Assembly (NCBI RefSeq): GCF_902686445.1
Contig: NC_062222.1
Location: forward strand, 131,013,035 to 131,077,034
Reading direction: 5' to 3'
Source: Sciurus carolinensis
Taxonomy: Eukaryota > Chordata > Mammalia > Rodentia > Sciuridae
Length of the DNA: 64,000 nt
Under the pieces are notes generated by a model. It did no database searches, had not been told where the DNA came from, and saw nothing but the letters and a program-made list of their open reading frames with translations. Shown one piece after another: positions 1 through 11,460 of the stretch. Positions within the stretch are counted from its first letter, which is position 1, and every line of letters starts with the position of its first letter. A program made the translations under genes and the position numbers.

Positions 1-190
1 CATATGTAGGAAAGTTATTTAAAAATATAATGTAAATCAATGCTATGCAATAATATGTAATTTTAACAAAAATAAAGGAAGATCTCTTGAATGATATGGA
101 GCAATTTTCTGGGTAAATGTTAAGAGAAGAGGGGAAAGTACAAAGGTATAATATATGTATACCCTTTATGTAAAAAGGGGATATAAGAAA

Positions 191-290
191 ATACATACAT
201 ATATATATATATGTATGCACTATATATATATATATATATTTTGCACCATATATATATACATATATATATATATATATGGTGCAAAAAAAA
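191..290. repeat. AT-rich (TA)n tract containing a 48-bp palindrome
   Basis: Alternating TA runs with short interruptions. The right part (239-286) reads as two 24-base arms that are reverse complements except for one position; both outer ends carry the non-repetitive cap ttttgcacc / ggtgcaaaa. The unique caps show a real inverted repeat, not just a self-complementary TA run. Such tracts can extrude cruciforms and vary in length. Confidence 0.9.
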
Positions 291-292
291 TA

Positions 293-2212
293 TACAGGAA
301 GGGCAACTCGAAAAAGGTAGAGATAGATTACAGGCAGCAGATGGGGAAGAAAAGACCAGAAAGAAGCAGGAATAGGAATAGGTAGTAGGGTTGAGGGGAG
401 AGGGACACTACTCTGAGTAGAGATTTTGTATAGCTCTAACTCAGAATCACAGGAGTATTTTACAGACTCCCAAGTTAAATCATTCAGGGAAATTCAAAGT
501 GGAATAGGAATAGGAACAAACAAGTTCAATTGCATGACTATGAATAACAAAACCATACTGAAAGGGATGAGGAAACAAAGAACTAACTTGAGCAACTTTG
601 GAAAACTTTATTTTAATTGATAAAAAACACTTTCTAAAGCAAAAGGTAATAAAAACATGGTACCTAAATGCTGTAATGTAGTTAGTGTGATTCTCATGAG
701 GCTGTATATGACAGGATGTGTGAGGGTTATGTAACGCAAGGAGCAAAAACACTGCATCTGATGAGAGCCAGACTGTGCAGCAAGGGACATGGTGATGATT
801 ATTTTTAATTTTTTTACATTTCTGCTGTCTCTAATCTTTCTATTATATTCATACATTATTTTTAATAAGAAAAAATGGGGTATTTTAAGGAATATAGAAA
901 AAACTTCAAAGATTACTTGTTCAGGGAAACAATTTATAAATGGAGAAATAGAGACCTAGACTCTGAGGCCCACATTCCCTAGAAACCCCTTGGGGGCCCT
1001 GAATCTGAGGATCATGGCCGTCTGTCCAGTAACTTGGTCCACTAGTCTCATGACATACTTCAGTCATGTGACTTTTCTCCTCCCAGAGCTCATGTTTCTA
1101 GAGGAAATCTGAATTTTTCCTTTGCAAATGTAGCAACTGAAAGTATCCAATCTGTCTGCCTATCAAATCCCAGCATATTTTATCAATATATCCTTTATGT
1201 ATTGATGAAATTCCTTTTCTTGTGAGGCAAATAATAAAGGTAATATCACAGCAAAGCAAAGGTCTCCAAATTTTTAAAAGTCCTCAATATACTTATTCTT
1301 CTTTACATAAGGCTATTTTATTTCTTAAAACTCCAATTCTACAATGATTTTTAAAAGCTATTTCTAAAATTAAGTAGAAAAATAAAAAGTATTCTTTCAC
1401 TGAAATTCTTCAAGTGAGAGATCTTGGTTATTCTGTTAATTCAGGAACAAAGAACTTTTGGAATAAAGAAGAGTTTTGAGCAGCACAAATATCCTCATTT
1501 TCTTTAGAAATTGCTCAGACTCTTACCACTGCAGATAAAAAACTGATACCAAAGTATCATTTTAAAAAGGTAGGTATTTTTAATTTGTGAAGAAAAAAAA
1601 ATACTTTTTACAAATTAAAATGAGTACAGCATTTTCTGAATACAATCGCTTTTCTTCCAGGTACCATTTGCTAGTACAATCACTCTGCAGACTCCGTAAG
1701 CATCTCCTTTGGACTGGCTACATCTTCATTCTAGGTTCAGGGTGCTCACGAATGAATGAGTCCAGCAAAGGTCAACTGTGAGAAAGGCTTACAGGTTCAA
1801 CCCCGGCAATCTGGAAAGCAGAGTGTTTTTTGGTATTGAAGAAGGGGTGCTGGTGAGTGTGGAAAGAGCCCTCATCCAGCACTTCTCTTGACCCCAAAGA
1901 AAGAATCCTAATATTGACTGCAGATCCAACCACAGGCTACGTACTTCTCAAGGTCTCTGTCATCATCACAACCACCATCTCCTGCAGAAAGTGTCCCTTT
2001 GTACAGTTTTGGACATTATGGTTCAGAGAGCTCAAATAACTTAAGAGGTTTAGATGGAAGTAGCGACAGAAATGTTGAAAGAATGGCAAGAGAGTCTGGT
2101 TTTGGTGGTTCACTCCTATTATCATGTTGAAAAAAAGAAGCTGAGGAGTTGGGGATTTGACCTGGAGTTTGTTCCTCAGCCTTGAAAAAAAAAAAAAATC
2201 ACCTTCATATTT
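293..2212. other. Unclassified AT-rich stretch, no gene seen
   Basis: I see no open frame longer than 90 codons, no recognisable repeat family and no RNA gene. A 14-base A run near 2185-2198 lies just before the ID element. The sequence may include repeats too decayed to recognise by eye. Confidence 0.5.
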
Positions 2213-2304
2213 GGACTGGGGAGAGAGAGCTCAGTTGGTAGAGTACTTGCCTGGCAAGCACAAGGCCCTGGGTTCAATCCCTAGCACCAAAAAAAAAAAA
2301 AAAA
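2213..2304 (+). repeat. ID element (tRNA-derived SINE)
   Basis: A 76-base body starts ggactgggg and ends ctagcacca, followed by a 16-base A tail. It contains an A-box-like gctcagttggtagag (2229-2243) and a B-box ggttcaatcc (2271-2280), the internal RNA polymerase III promoter of ID SINEs. It is well preserved, so it is among the younger insertions here. I could not define a clean target-site duplication. A functional tRNA is unlikely because the body lacks a proper cloverleaf. Confidence 0.9.
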
Positions 2305-3699
2305 GATGAACTAACTAATGGAAGGACATAGGTACATCCATTCTACAGCTGGTCCTTGCAGATGCCCAGGTGAATTTTGGACTCTGCTTTAGAAGGTAAT
2401 GGTCATGCTTAGGCTCTGGGAAATGGCCTTCTATGGAGGTATAGAACTTAGGAAATAAGAAAGAGGGGTGAGATTGTTGCTTGTAAGGAGAGAACCTGGG
2501 ATACAGCTTCCATCTTATTACTGACGATGACCTGCCTGAACATGGCAGAATCATCAGCATCTTGGATTTGTAAACCTCATTTGTAAAATACAAATATTGA
2601 AAAATCACCTCACAGAAGAAGGAGGGGAACAAAAAGTCAGCATATTGGATACAAATTGGTTGGGAGTCGGTTGGCACTGGTTTAACCTTATCTCCCTTCA
2701 CAGGTGTTCATCTGAGATCAGAGTAGGACCATTAGATGTACTGACTTTGGATTCCCTGAACTTCTAAACCAGAACTGGAACAAGTCCAGGTCTGGGGGCT
2801 TGGGGAGAAGAAGCTGAGGGAAATGGATCCAGGTGGGCAGAATCCATGCAGTCGATGTTTTTGAGCAGTGGTACTGATGTCATGATTGAATTTTGATGCC
2901 ATCCTCTGAAGGTCTTTAAAAGTCAAAGTGAACTTAATCAAATGAGGTTTCGCTGGAAGTAGCAGATGGTCTTCAGGACCTCTTCTAGCCCTCAGGTTCA
3001 ATGATAGAATCATCTTCAAACTAGCCAGCCTTTGATTGTTTATCCAGGGCTTTCTTTTGCAGTCAGAGTGTGCAACTGATGACTTACCTTCCCCTGCCTC
3101 TCAGTGGGGTTTATTTATAGAATAACCACATGACAGCTAGAAATACCTTCAGACCAGGAGGGACCCGACCATCTGTTCCTCAGATAAAACCTTCCAGCGA
3201 TTTCTGCAGGATTCGGGTACTTAACAAAATGTTGCTGCAGCATCCTCCAATCTGTATTTATAGGAGGGAGATGTGTGTATGTTACATATTTGGACTTGTT
3301 TCTTTCAGCAGGAGAAATATAGCCTCTACCATATGTTTGCCACACACATAATTACCTCCCCACTCCATCCACCCAGTTCTGAATATTTCACCATTCAGAT
3401 AGCAGCAGGTTAGACTCTTCCCCTTGAGTTCAGGTAATTATAAACCCATTGTCCTGGAACAGAGAAACTTGATGAGATGGTCAGTAATTGAATAATTACT
3501 AGCTTTCAGGCTGATTCTCTACATAAACATCCCCTATCGTGTGCTATCCCTAGGAGGTTGGAGAGAAAGTCATGATTCCTGTGTTGTTCCCAAGGCCCAT
3601 TCCAGCCTCCCCTCAAGCTCTCCTGCTCATCTCCTGTAAATAAAGGAGTGACTAATAGTAGGGAAATTAGGTGCATTTACTGGGCTCGCTCATCTGTCA
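2305..3699. other. Unclassified stretch, no gene seen
   Basis: It holds a 128-codon minus-strand frame (2315-2701) and a 95-codon minus-strand frame (2732-3019). Neither shows a domain, signal peptide or coding-like composition that I recognise, and I treat both as chance. No repeat family recognised. Confidence 0.45.
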
Positions 3700-3800
3700 C
3701 ACTGTGCTGCATATGTCCTTTGCATTGTCTCATTTTACTTTTCACAACAAATTTGGGTGGTGGGACTCTGATTAATCTCCTCTTACAATGATGCCAGGCC
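3700..3800 (-). repeat. MIR fragment
   Basis: Reads as a decayed reverse-complement MIR: an 'attgtctcattttac...tcacaacaa' block followed by a 'ggtgg..gactctgattaatctcc' block, matching the usual MIR motif in which lowered haemoglobin-like 'tcctcacaac' precedes 'gaggta..attatc'. Heavily diverged; boundaries approximate. Confidence 0.45.
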
Positions 3801-3829
3801 ACTTCTCCTTCTGGTCTCTTCATCTGTCT

Positions 3830-4040
3830 TTGAAGTAGAAGCAGTCACAGGAGTCCCTCTATATTGGACCATATTTCATCCTTTATTATAGTCTGTGATT
3901 ACCTTACTTGCTTATTGTCTAGCTTCTTCTATAAGAATTACTGGTCCTGTTAAAGAGGGGCCTCCTCCTTCTCTGTGGAATCTAAAGCAAGGTGTGGTGA
4001 CTGGAGACTTTCAGTAAATATTGACTGAATCTATGAAGGT
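3830..4040 (-). repeat. L2 3'-end fragment
   Basis: The sequence has the order of the antisense L2 3' end: 'accttacttgcttattgtct', then a segment ending in 'cagtaaatattgactgaat', which corresponds to the L2 'gctcaataaatatttgttgaatga' terminus. Diverged, boundaries approximate. Confidence 0.5.
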
Positions 4041-4439
4041 CGACGTTATTGATCAAAATTGTCCCCCTTTGGAGCGAGAAACCTGAGCTCAGAGAGCCAG
4101 CTCTGTCATTTACTGGCTTCCCCATGTGTAAGAGCATTCCATGAAGAGGAAGCAGCCCAAGTCTGAGGTGGGAGGCTGGTGGGACCAGAGCCAGGTGAGG
4201 GAGGAGAACTCAGTTATGGAAAGAAGTTCCAGTGGCAAGCAGCACCATGTCGTGCAGGATTGGTGAACCGGGGGAGGAATTTGACTTTTGTTAAAGTGTT
4301 TGTGTGACTACTGACTGGCCTGGAGGTATCAGTGGGGGTTTTAGTCATCTGATCTGCATTTCTCATGTTCAGAATAAATTTCTGGCAAATTGCCGGATGA
4401 ATATAAGCCCAGGAAGAACTGTGAAGAGGTGAGCCACGG

Positions 4440-4640
4440 CAACACAGACTGATAGAAGGAGGGTTATTTCTGCCTGGGAAGGAGTGTCCGGGCAGAGGGC
4501 AGAGTGTGCTTCTCATTTGAAATCTATCTAGAAAGAGAACATGAGTTTATCAGGCAGAGGAAGGACAAAGGGTATTCTAGTTAGAATAATGAGTGCAAAT
4601 GTTTAGAGGTCCGCAAGTACAGAGTGTTTTCGGGAAACAA
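4440..4640 (+). repeat. Possible L2 fragment
   Basis: The block 'tcaggcagaggaaggacaaa', then 'gagtgcaaatgtttagaggt', resembles the L2 segment 'ccaggcagagggaacagcatgtgcaaaggccctgaggt'. The similarity is weak. Confidence 0.3.
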
Positions 4641-4700
4641 TGAATGTTTACCTACAGATTATGGTGATGCTGAAAATGTTGGAAGCAGACTGTGAGGAGC

Positions 4701-4769
4701 TTCAAGGAGGTATAGCCCTGTCCCACGAGATGGGGGAGACCATGTGGGACAGGGCTGTACTTCCTTGAA
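4701..4769. other. Long near-perfect hairpin (26-bp stem, 17-nt loop), miRNA-precursor-like
   Basis: Arm 1 is 4701-4726, the loop is 4727-4743 and arm 2 is 4744-4769. All 26 positions pair if the plus strand is transcribed, two of them as G-U wobbles (24 Watson-Crick pairs). The stem is not low-complexity: it contains agccctgtcccac against gtgggacagggct. The size is that of an animal pre-miRNA, but the same structure could be the relic of a palindromic transposon. I see no expression evidence and do not recognise a known miRNA in it. Confidence 0.75.
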
Positions 4770-5045
4770 TCATGGAAATTATGAGCCATGCTGGATCTTC
4801 TTCCTGGTCTCAATCTCAGCTGCATCAAGAACAGTATACAGAAATGTCTGCATTCCCTCACCAAGCCCCAACCCCACCCCATCTCGTGCCTCCTCTGGCC
4901 CTTGCTCAGTCCGCTGGGCTCCACGGCGAGACATGCCTAATGGCATAAATGTGTGTCCCACATATCACATAGTGATCCAGATTAAATATGGGCCACAGAA
5001 CTGATGTAAAAAAATTTATCTTGGATGGCTCTGTTTCAGATATTT
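4770..5045. other. Unclassified stretch after the hairpin
   Basis: Contains overlapping short frames on both strands (for example 4652-4924 minus and 4744-5004 plus). They lie over the hairpin and have no recognisable content. No repeat recognised. Confidence 0.4.
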
Positions 5046-5215
5046 TTCTAGATCTTGCTTCTCAAAGTGTGGCTTATAGAACAGCAGCATCCACTTCACC
5101 TGGGAGTATGTTGGAGATGCAGAATCTTAGTCTCCACTCTACAACAATGAAATGGAATCTGCATCTTAACATCGCTAAGTGGGTTGCATGCTCAGTTTAG
5201 ACCACAAAGCATCAG
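5046..5215 (+). repeat. MER5A-like hAT (Charlie) DNA transposon relic
   Basis: Order and spacing match MER5A: 'cttctcaaagtgtgg', then 'agcagcatc', then 'cacctgggag', 'ttggagatgcagaatct', and a terminal part 'aatctgcatcttaac'. This is a non-autonomous element with no coding capacity. Confidence 0.75.
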
Positions 5216-6794
5216 TCTAGGCAAATCTGTCCATATTAATGTGTGCCAGACAAAGCCAGAATAGGCCCGCACTGTGCAGAAGTGCATGGTGCAATGGCCT
5301 GAGGTGGTCAGTGTGTGTCAGGGGCCAGATGGACGCTGAGTATTTAGGATCCCATTTCCAACTGTGTCTGGCAGAAAAGTTCTCTTAGGCCCCACCTCCC
5401 CTTTTTTGCCTGTGTCCAGCTGGGGAGATGCTTGTTTAAATTGATAGAAAGGAAAGTTTAAAAGGAAGTACTAATACATACATGAAATTCTCTCAGGAAA
5501 AATCTAGATGTCCCCCTGATTGTCATCAGAAGACCTTGAAGAATACTAAGAGTAAAGGATCAATTTATAAAGTGAGAAACCATCTGAATTACTTCTGGTC
5601 TTCAAGAAATGCCCAGTGAGTTCTCTTCCTATGGAGTTTTAGTCACTCTTGTGCACAATTTTTTTTTCATAACATTACCATATTTTAACACACTATGTCA
5701 TTTCCTAATTTTAACATTAGGATCTGCATGTCTTGGAGTGTGATCTGAGACTGAGGTGGGCTCTAGTCTGAGGTGTTGGATCAGAGGGAAAGAATCAAAA
5801 AGACTCAAACATTCAATTACCACTCATTAAATGTGAAATGTGTCTTTGAAGCTCACAAGAGTTTTTTTTTTTTTTTTTTTTCAATGCTGGATGGCATGTC
5901 ACTCTGTCTTAAATCTTTGCAAGAAAAAAATTCAATTAGCATCATGGGGTGGTAATTCTACACTATATTCTGCAACAAGGGGAATGACAGAGAAAGAGCA
6001 ATTTAGGCTGATAGCTACATCAACTGCAGTACAGTTGATTAAAAATTTAACAGTTTTTCTGATGAATGTCCTAACTCAGATTTGGAAAACACTGACGGAT
6101 TTAATTTTCCACTGACTAAATAATCATTTTATAAGCCATGTATAATTCATGTAATGGCAATGTTATGGGCTTGTTAAAAATGACTGCTACTAAACAGTTA
6201 ACACTCTCTAGCAAGCAGAGGCTTGTAAAGGACCATTATTGAAATTAGTTGGCACCCATTGACTGAGAATGGGTTTTTGCCTTCTGAATCTTTAAAATGA
6301 AATAAGTTCAGCCTTTCAGTACAAGTCACACCCCAATCTCCAACTCATACCGAAAAACCCCACAAAATGTGTGTTGGGGAAAGAAAGGGGCTTAATTCAT
6401 TCTAAAATAGCTTATCAGCTGTTGCCATCAAACAAGATCATCAGCTTTCTCAAATTCAGGTTCCTAAACTAGAAAATGGAGTGGAGCAGTGGTACTTACT
6501 CAGCAGGTTTGCCGGGGAAGTGAACGAAGCAATGCTTCTGAGTTCATCTGGCCTGGATGCACTCGTCAGTGGGTGGAGTAAGGCTGGTGGCTGCTGCCCA
6601 GGGTCATGCCATCACTGGCTGCTGGGATTTGTTCAAATGATTCTTTCTCAGTGAAATATATGCAGAGGAGCCCATTTAAAATCACACAACTGTCGGTCAA
6701 ATGTAGGTCTTTACATCTGACTTGGGCTATGGTCTTCATCACATTCATCATTTTTTAGCATACTATAGAACTTATTTCTTCTTATTATTACGTA
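5216..6794. other. Unclassified stretch with a 19-20 base T run
   Basis: A T run at 5862-5881 may be the reversed A tail of a decayed minus-strand retrotransposon, but no SINE body is readable next to it. The frames at 5773-6115 run through this homopolymer and are not credible genes. A short inverted repeat (tcaactg...cagttga) lies near 6018-6036. Confidence 0.45.
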
Positions 6795-7293
6795 GAGTCA
6801 TGCATCACATAATAATGCTTCAGTCAACCATGGGTCACATAAACCACAGTGGTGCCTTAAGATTGTAATGGAGCAGAAAATTCCTATCGTTGCATGACAA
6901 TGTATCTGTCCTAAGGCCATAGTGCCTTGTGGTATGAAACTATGAGTTGTGTAAAAGCATAGCACATCCAATTATATACCGTTACTCAATGCTTGGTATT
7001 GATAATTAATGTCATGCTACTAATTTATGTATTTACTGCACTACATTTCTTATTAATCTAGAGTGTATGTCTACTTATGAAAAACAGTTAACTATAAAAT
7101 GTATGCTGTGTTCCACTGGTAGCAGCAGCCTCCTAGTGTGCATTTCCTGGGATCTTGATCGCACCAAGAGCCCGCGATTGAACAAGAGGGTCTCAGTCTC
7201 TGGGAAGGCACTCGAGGTGATTCACACAATGACAAAATCACCTGCTGATGCATTTCTCAGAATGGATCCCCATTGTTGAGCAAAGAAGGGCTG
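6795..7293. mobile_element. Tigger/MER2-like Tc1-mariner (pogo-type) DNA transposon, internally deleted
   Basis: The left end 'agtcatgcatcacataat' followed by 'tcagtcaaccatgggtcacat' and 'attgtaatggagcagaaaattcctatcg' matches the MER2/Tigger2-type end. The right end 'gatgcatttctcagaatgg', then 'atccccattgttgag', matches the opposite terminus in inverted relation. A TA dinucleotide (6793-6794) precedes the left end, as expected for this superfamily. The internal part is too short to encode a transposase. The family name is from memory; the assignment as an inverted-ended DNA transposon is the firmer part. Confidence 0.65.
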
Positions 7294-7319
7294 CCTTTAT
7301 TACATTCAATTATTTTTTA

Positions 7320-7480
7320 TTATTTACATTATTTTGTCATTCTGTCTTGTTTTCCCCAAGAAAAACAAGCTTCACAAAGGCAGACAATTTTGCGAGTTTT
7401 AGTTCTTGATGTGTTCTAGCACGAGGTTTGGCATATATTACTCAAAAAATCTTTAATGAAGGTGTGGCTATTTCAAACAT
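7320..7480 (-). repeat. L2 3'-end fragment
   Basis: The stretch 'tgtcattctgtcttgttttc' and, further on, 'ttctagcacgaggtttggca', then 'ctcaaaaaatctttaatgaa', follows the antisense L2 3'-terminal consensus order (the 'cctagcacagtgcctggca' and 'ctcaataaatatttgttgaa' blocks). Confidence 0.5.
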
Positions 7481-7979
7481 TTTAGTGATCTAACATCTAA
7501 ATACTGTAATCATTACACTCACGAGACAGAGCTGTAGAAAATGTAATTTCTTGGGAAGCATTCCCAGGCACTCCATACCTAGGCACTGTTCAAGAATCAA
7601 CATTTTTGTTGGACAAGGTGAAGGGAAACTTTATAACCTTGGCCATGAGTCTTCCTCCCTGTATCCTCACTGAACAATGCAGGGCCTGGCACATGCAGAT
7701 TCACCACCATGACCAGTTTTTAATGTAGCTTTTTCAGTAACACCTGCACCATAGGGTATGTGTAAATTTGGATTCCACATCAATATATGATCAAACTTTA
7801 TCAGTGAAGATCTTACCACCCCTGCTCAGAACCCTAAGCAGAGACAAACATTTCTCTTTCTTTATCTACCAATGGACAGGAAAACAGTCTAAAAAGAAAA
7901 GACAAAGGGAACTCAGACTCTGTTATCAATGAACCTCCAATTCTCAAATCCCTTATAATCCACTCTTTTCATCTTCATT
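7481..7979. other. Unclassified stretch, nothing recognised
   Basis: No frame above 60 codons and no repeat recognised. Confidence 0.4.
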
Positions 7980-8135
7980 ATGATCTTGAAGTCAGAACTT
8001 GGCTGTGTGTACTTGGTCATATCATTCAATTTCTCAAAGTCTTAAATTCATTTATTGAAAGGGCCCCATGATTCTAGGTTTTTCTCCCTTGTTCCCAGAA
8101 TTGTTACAAAGATCAAAATATTTTAAATAACCCAT
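7980..8135 (+). repeat. MIR fragment
   Basis: 'cttggctgtgtgtacttggtcatatcattcaatttctcaaagtctta' is readable as the MIR core ('tgtgtgaccttgggcaagtcacttaacctctctgagcctca'), followed by a 'gttacaaagat' block equivalent to 'gttgtgaggat'. Confidence 0.55.
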
Positions 8136-8354
8136 CCTACATAAAAGCAATATAAACTGTAAATTGTGAAACAGTGGGCTTTGACAACAATTTATCAGTG
8201 GGGTCCTTAAATGGAGCCCAGTAGATTAATTTCCTCATGAATTCTACTCCTACATCTGAGAGAACGTCCCAGGAAAGATATGGAGTTTGGTCTTTGTGTT
8301 CAGTGCTCTCAGACTTGGCTGCACAGAGATCCATCTGCACAGAGATACCAGGGC

Positions 8355-8425
8355 TCCAGCTCAGAGATTCTCAGTCGATTGGTCTGGAATGATGCTTTGA
8401 ATCTGTGTTTTGATGCATCATCTGT
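8355..8425 (+). repeat. Possible MER5-type fragment
   Basis: 'agattctcagtcgattggtctgg' and 'aatctgtgttttgatgcatc' resemble the middle of MER5-type elements. Short and weak. Confidence 0.3.
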
Positions 8426-9278
8426 CATGGCCAAAGCTAAAGCCTAGATTTTAGAATCGAGCTAAACAAATGTCCTTCTCCTACAGAGGAGAAGCCAAGT
8501 GCAAAGAAGGGGCGTCATATGCAGCAAGGACACAGCATATTGGGAATGGAATAACAAGAATGAACTGAGAATCTCATGTCAGATTTTAGTTCACCTTTGA
8601 GTTCCACTGAAGCGTAAAGCAGACAAAACTATTTGGAGAAACGATGCCACAAGGCAGAAAACAAAGATTTCAAAATGGGACCTCAAACTAAGAAGAACAT
8701 TTTTTCTTGCTTTGGCATATAGAAAGTGCGGTGCAAAAGGAATCTTTTGACGGTGTGAACACTATCAGATAGGACAAAAGGGAACACCTGAGGACACACT
8801 ACCTACCTACTTCAATGCACCAAGGCAAAGAATTGCAAAAGAAAAACCATAAATATTTGTTCGGGAATCATTCCTGGGAAATTGTAAGACTGATTTTTTT
8901 GTTTATTTTGTTAAACATACAAACATTATGCCTGCAAGATTTTAAAGAATTTTCACGAGTACCTTAAAGTTTTAGACTTCTCGGTCCTAACCAAAAAACC
9001 AATGTGGATTCTAATTTACCTGGACTCATAAAACTGAGACCACAAGACAACTCAGTTTGTGCTAATAATCAACTAACTTAGAGGACCCCTATTTTTTTTC
9101 TACTTTGTGTGGAATAAAATAAAAGGCATTTAAGCAATCCATGGCATGTCAGATAACAAAGCCAAATTGCTCAATTGAAATTTTCATTTACCACAGCATT
9201 GTCTTGGGAGAATACAACTACATGATTTCTCTCTTTTTCTTTTTCTTTTCTTGCTAGCTTTTTTCTTGCTTCATTCCA
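8426..9278. other. Unclassified stretch, nothing recognised
   Basis: No open frame above 60 codons and no repeat family recognised; AT-rich. Confidence 0.4.
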
Positions 9279-9288
9279 CTGTGTGTGT

Positions 9289-9335
<47 letters not shown>

Positions 9336-9345
9336 CGCATACGCT
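9279..9345. repeat. (GT)n microsatellite ending in alternating GC/GT
   Basis: About 48 bases of GT with one interruption, followed by a gcgcgcgcgtgcgcatacgc tail. The whole tract alternates purine and pyrimidine, the pattern that favours left-handed Z-DNA. Confidence 0.95.
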
Positions 9346-9700
9346 CTGGGTACTGGATCAAAGCTTGGAATATAAAGATGAATAAAACATGAGGTTCAAG
9401 GAGCTCTCCTCAAGTGGGGGAAATAGACAGTTCCAAATACAATGCCATGGGTGAGGGCTGAGATCAGCAGGACAAAGAGAAAGTGATTGCTTCTTCTTTC
9501 ACATTCAAGGAAGGCGTCTCAGAAGGACCTTGCAGCTGAGTGTGATAAGATGAACAAGGGTTCTGCATGCACCCAGAAGGGAAAATGGTATCTTGTGCAG
9601 AGAGCAATGTATCAGGAACAAGCAGCTGCTTCATGTCACTGGAGTAGAGCGTGAATATCTGATGAAACGTTCCTCAGCCTGCACACTCAAGGAACTCTAT
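9346..9700 (+). repeat. L2 fragment
   Basis: 'gggtactggatca', 'aaagatgaataaaacatgag', 'aaggagctctcctcaagtgg', 'acattcaaggaaggcgtctc' follow the order of the L2 3' region ('gatacagcagtgaacaaaac', 'catggagctta', 'ggaaggcctctc'). The 60-codon frame starting at 9593 lies partly in it and is not a gene. Confidence 0.6.
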
Positions 9701-11249
9701 CAAGTGTCCACCACTCGTCCAGAGGAGCAGAAGGATGAATTGAGAGTTGTTCTCTCTCCTAGAGTTCATACTTGAAACAGGTGGATATTCACACATGCAC
9801 ACATATGCAGAATAAACAAAGCAATTCTAGAAGGGTGAGTGAGTTGCCATGGGAACTTGAAGACACCAAACAACTAAGTGGACCTGGAGAGGAAAGGGAG
9901 AACTTTACAGAGCATGATCCATGAGCTGCAAGGGTTAGGAAGAGAAAACAGGTAGTGACATATACATAAAGCATAGGAACATTGCATGGCACCAAAATTG
10001 GGCCTGGGACAGCCCTTGCTATCATAAAGGATTGATTGAAAACTTTTTAAGAATCTCAAGATGGTGACACAGTGTCTCCAATCAAGCAAGGGACCTTAAT
10101 GTGTACTACATGTTATAAAATCATCTTGCCCTGTAAGATATGCAAGAGACTCACCACTGCTGTTTGCATTGCTGAGTCCTTTGTCCAAACTCATGTAAAG
10201 GTCACATAAGTGTGACGACAGGCTTATTACTCTTTTGCATAATAAAACTCTGACGTTGGAAAACATTCAACCAAACAACACTTCATTGCTACCCAGAACA
10301 GTCTAGATAAACTTCATAGAGAAGTAAGAGCAACCACAGATAATCTAAAAGAAACCAAGAGATTAAAACTCAACCCAATTAACTCCTGTAAGGCATAGAA
10401 ATTGTGTAAGATCCAAGAAGCTAAATGACTCCCCATGTCCCAGAATTCTCTCACAATAATTGAAAACCACTTTAGAGTTTTCTGAAATCATTGCACATTT
10501 TTTTCCCTCCCAAACAGTGCTTGCAAGTAGAGCACAGGATAAACAGAAATACCATGAAGAATTGTCTAGGAATTAGAAACATAAAACCTTTTATGTTTCA
10601 GAAATAAAGGCTATAAAAACAAAATATTTATATTTAACTGTTCCAGTGGATGGTAATGAGATATTTTTAGAAGAGAAAAAGCTTATATGGCATATGCACA
10701 CTGCCTTGTTTAGATCAGGTTCAATTACAATGTAATGACTAACCAACTGCAGGTTTTATGGTTAAACAAAATTTCATCTTATTTATGTGCATGTTCTCTT
10801 TATTACTCTGCAGAATGTCTGCTTCTTAGTGTTAAATATGGACTGAGCACTTGTCTACCTGAGATTCAGGAAAACCAGGTCTCTTTTAAAGGGGATCAAA
10901 CATATAAATTAAAGTAAATTGGCAAAGCAAAATATTCCTGGGGGTCTCAGAAGCAGTTCCAGCATGCCTGGGAGATGTATTCAATAACCACACCACATGA
11001 TCTCCACACAGACCTCAGTTTTCCTTAGTCCTGCACAGTGCTTAAATCTGTGCCTTGCCCCCATTCTCTGAGCATGTCCATGGGTGCATAACCCCTGCAG
11101 ACCTGGGCCTGCTCCAACTTCTATGCAAGTCCTTGAAAATCAGGCAGCATCCTGAGCCCTCCCATCAGTTGTCTTCTAATAGAAAGTGGGAGTTGACAGG
11201 TGGTGGGTTTGTTCTTATAAGAATGTTTAATCAACATTGTCATTGACTG
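9701..11249. other. Unclassified stretch, no gene seen
   Basis: It contains two overlapping minus-strand frames (9789-10025 and 9874-10089) in different frames and short plus-strand frames at 10735-10917 and 11055-11246. None has recognisable content. No repeat family recognised. Confidence 0.45.
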
Positions 11250-11460
11250 AACCCTCTGTGGTGCCTGCACAGGGCTCAACATTTCAGGAGGACAACATAT
11301 TTCCTTAACCCATCAGGAAAACCCAGCAAGGCAGATGTCATTCTTAGCCCCATATTAAAATAAGGAAACAGGGCCCTGGCAAGTCAAACCCTTTTCCAAG
11401 GTCACTTGATTGATTTATGTAGGAGCCAGAATTAACCTCAGTAGGAAATCAGTCACTAGG
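11250..11460 (-). repeat. MIR fragment
   Basis: Reverse-complement MIR order is readable: 'cattcttagccccatattaa', 'ataaggaaacagggcc', 'caaggtcacttgattgattt', 'aggagccagaatt'. These match 'ttatccccattttacagatgaggaaactgag..caaggtcacacagctagt..agccaggatt'. Confidence 0.65.

Noticed and set aside
2213..2290. Possible tRNA gene because of A and B boxes
   Set aside because: The body is an ID SINE with an A tail; it has no cloverleaf.
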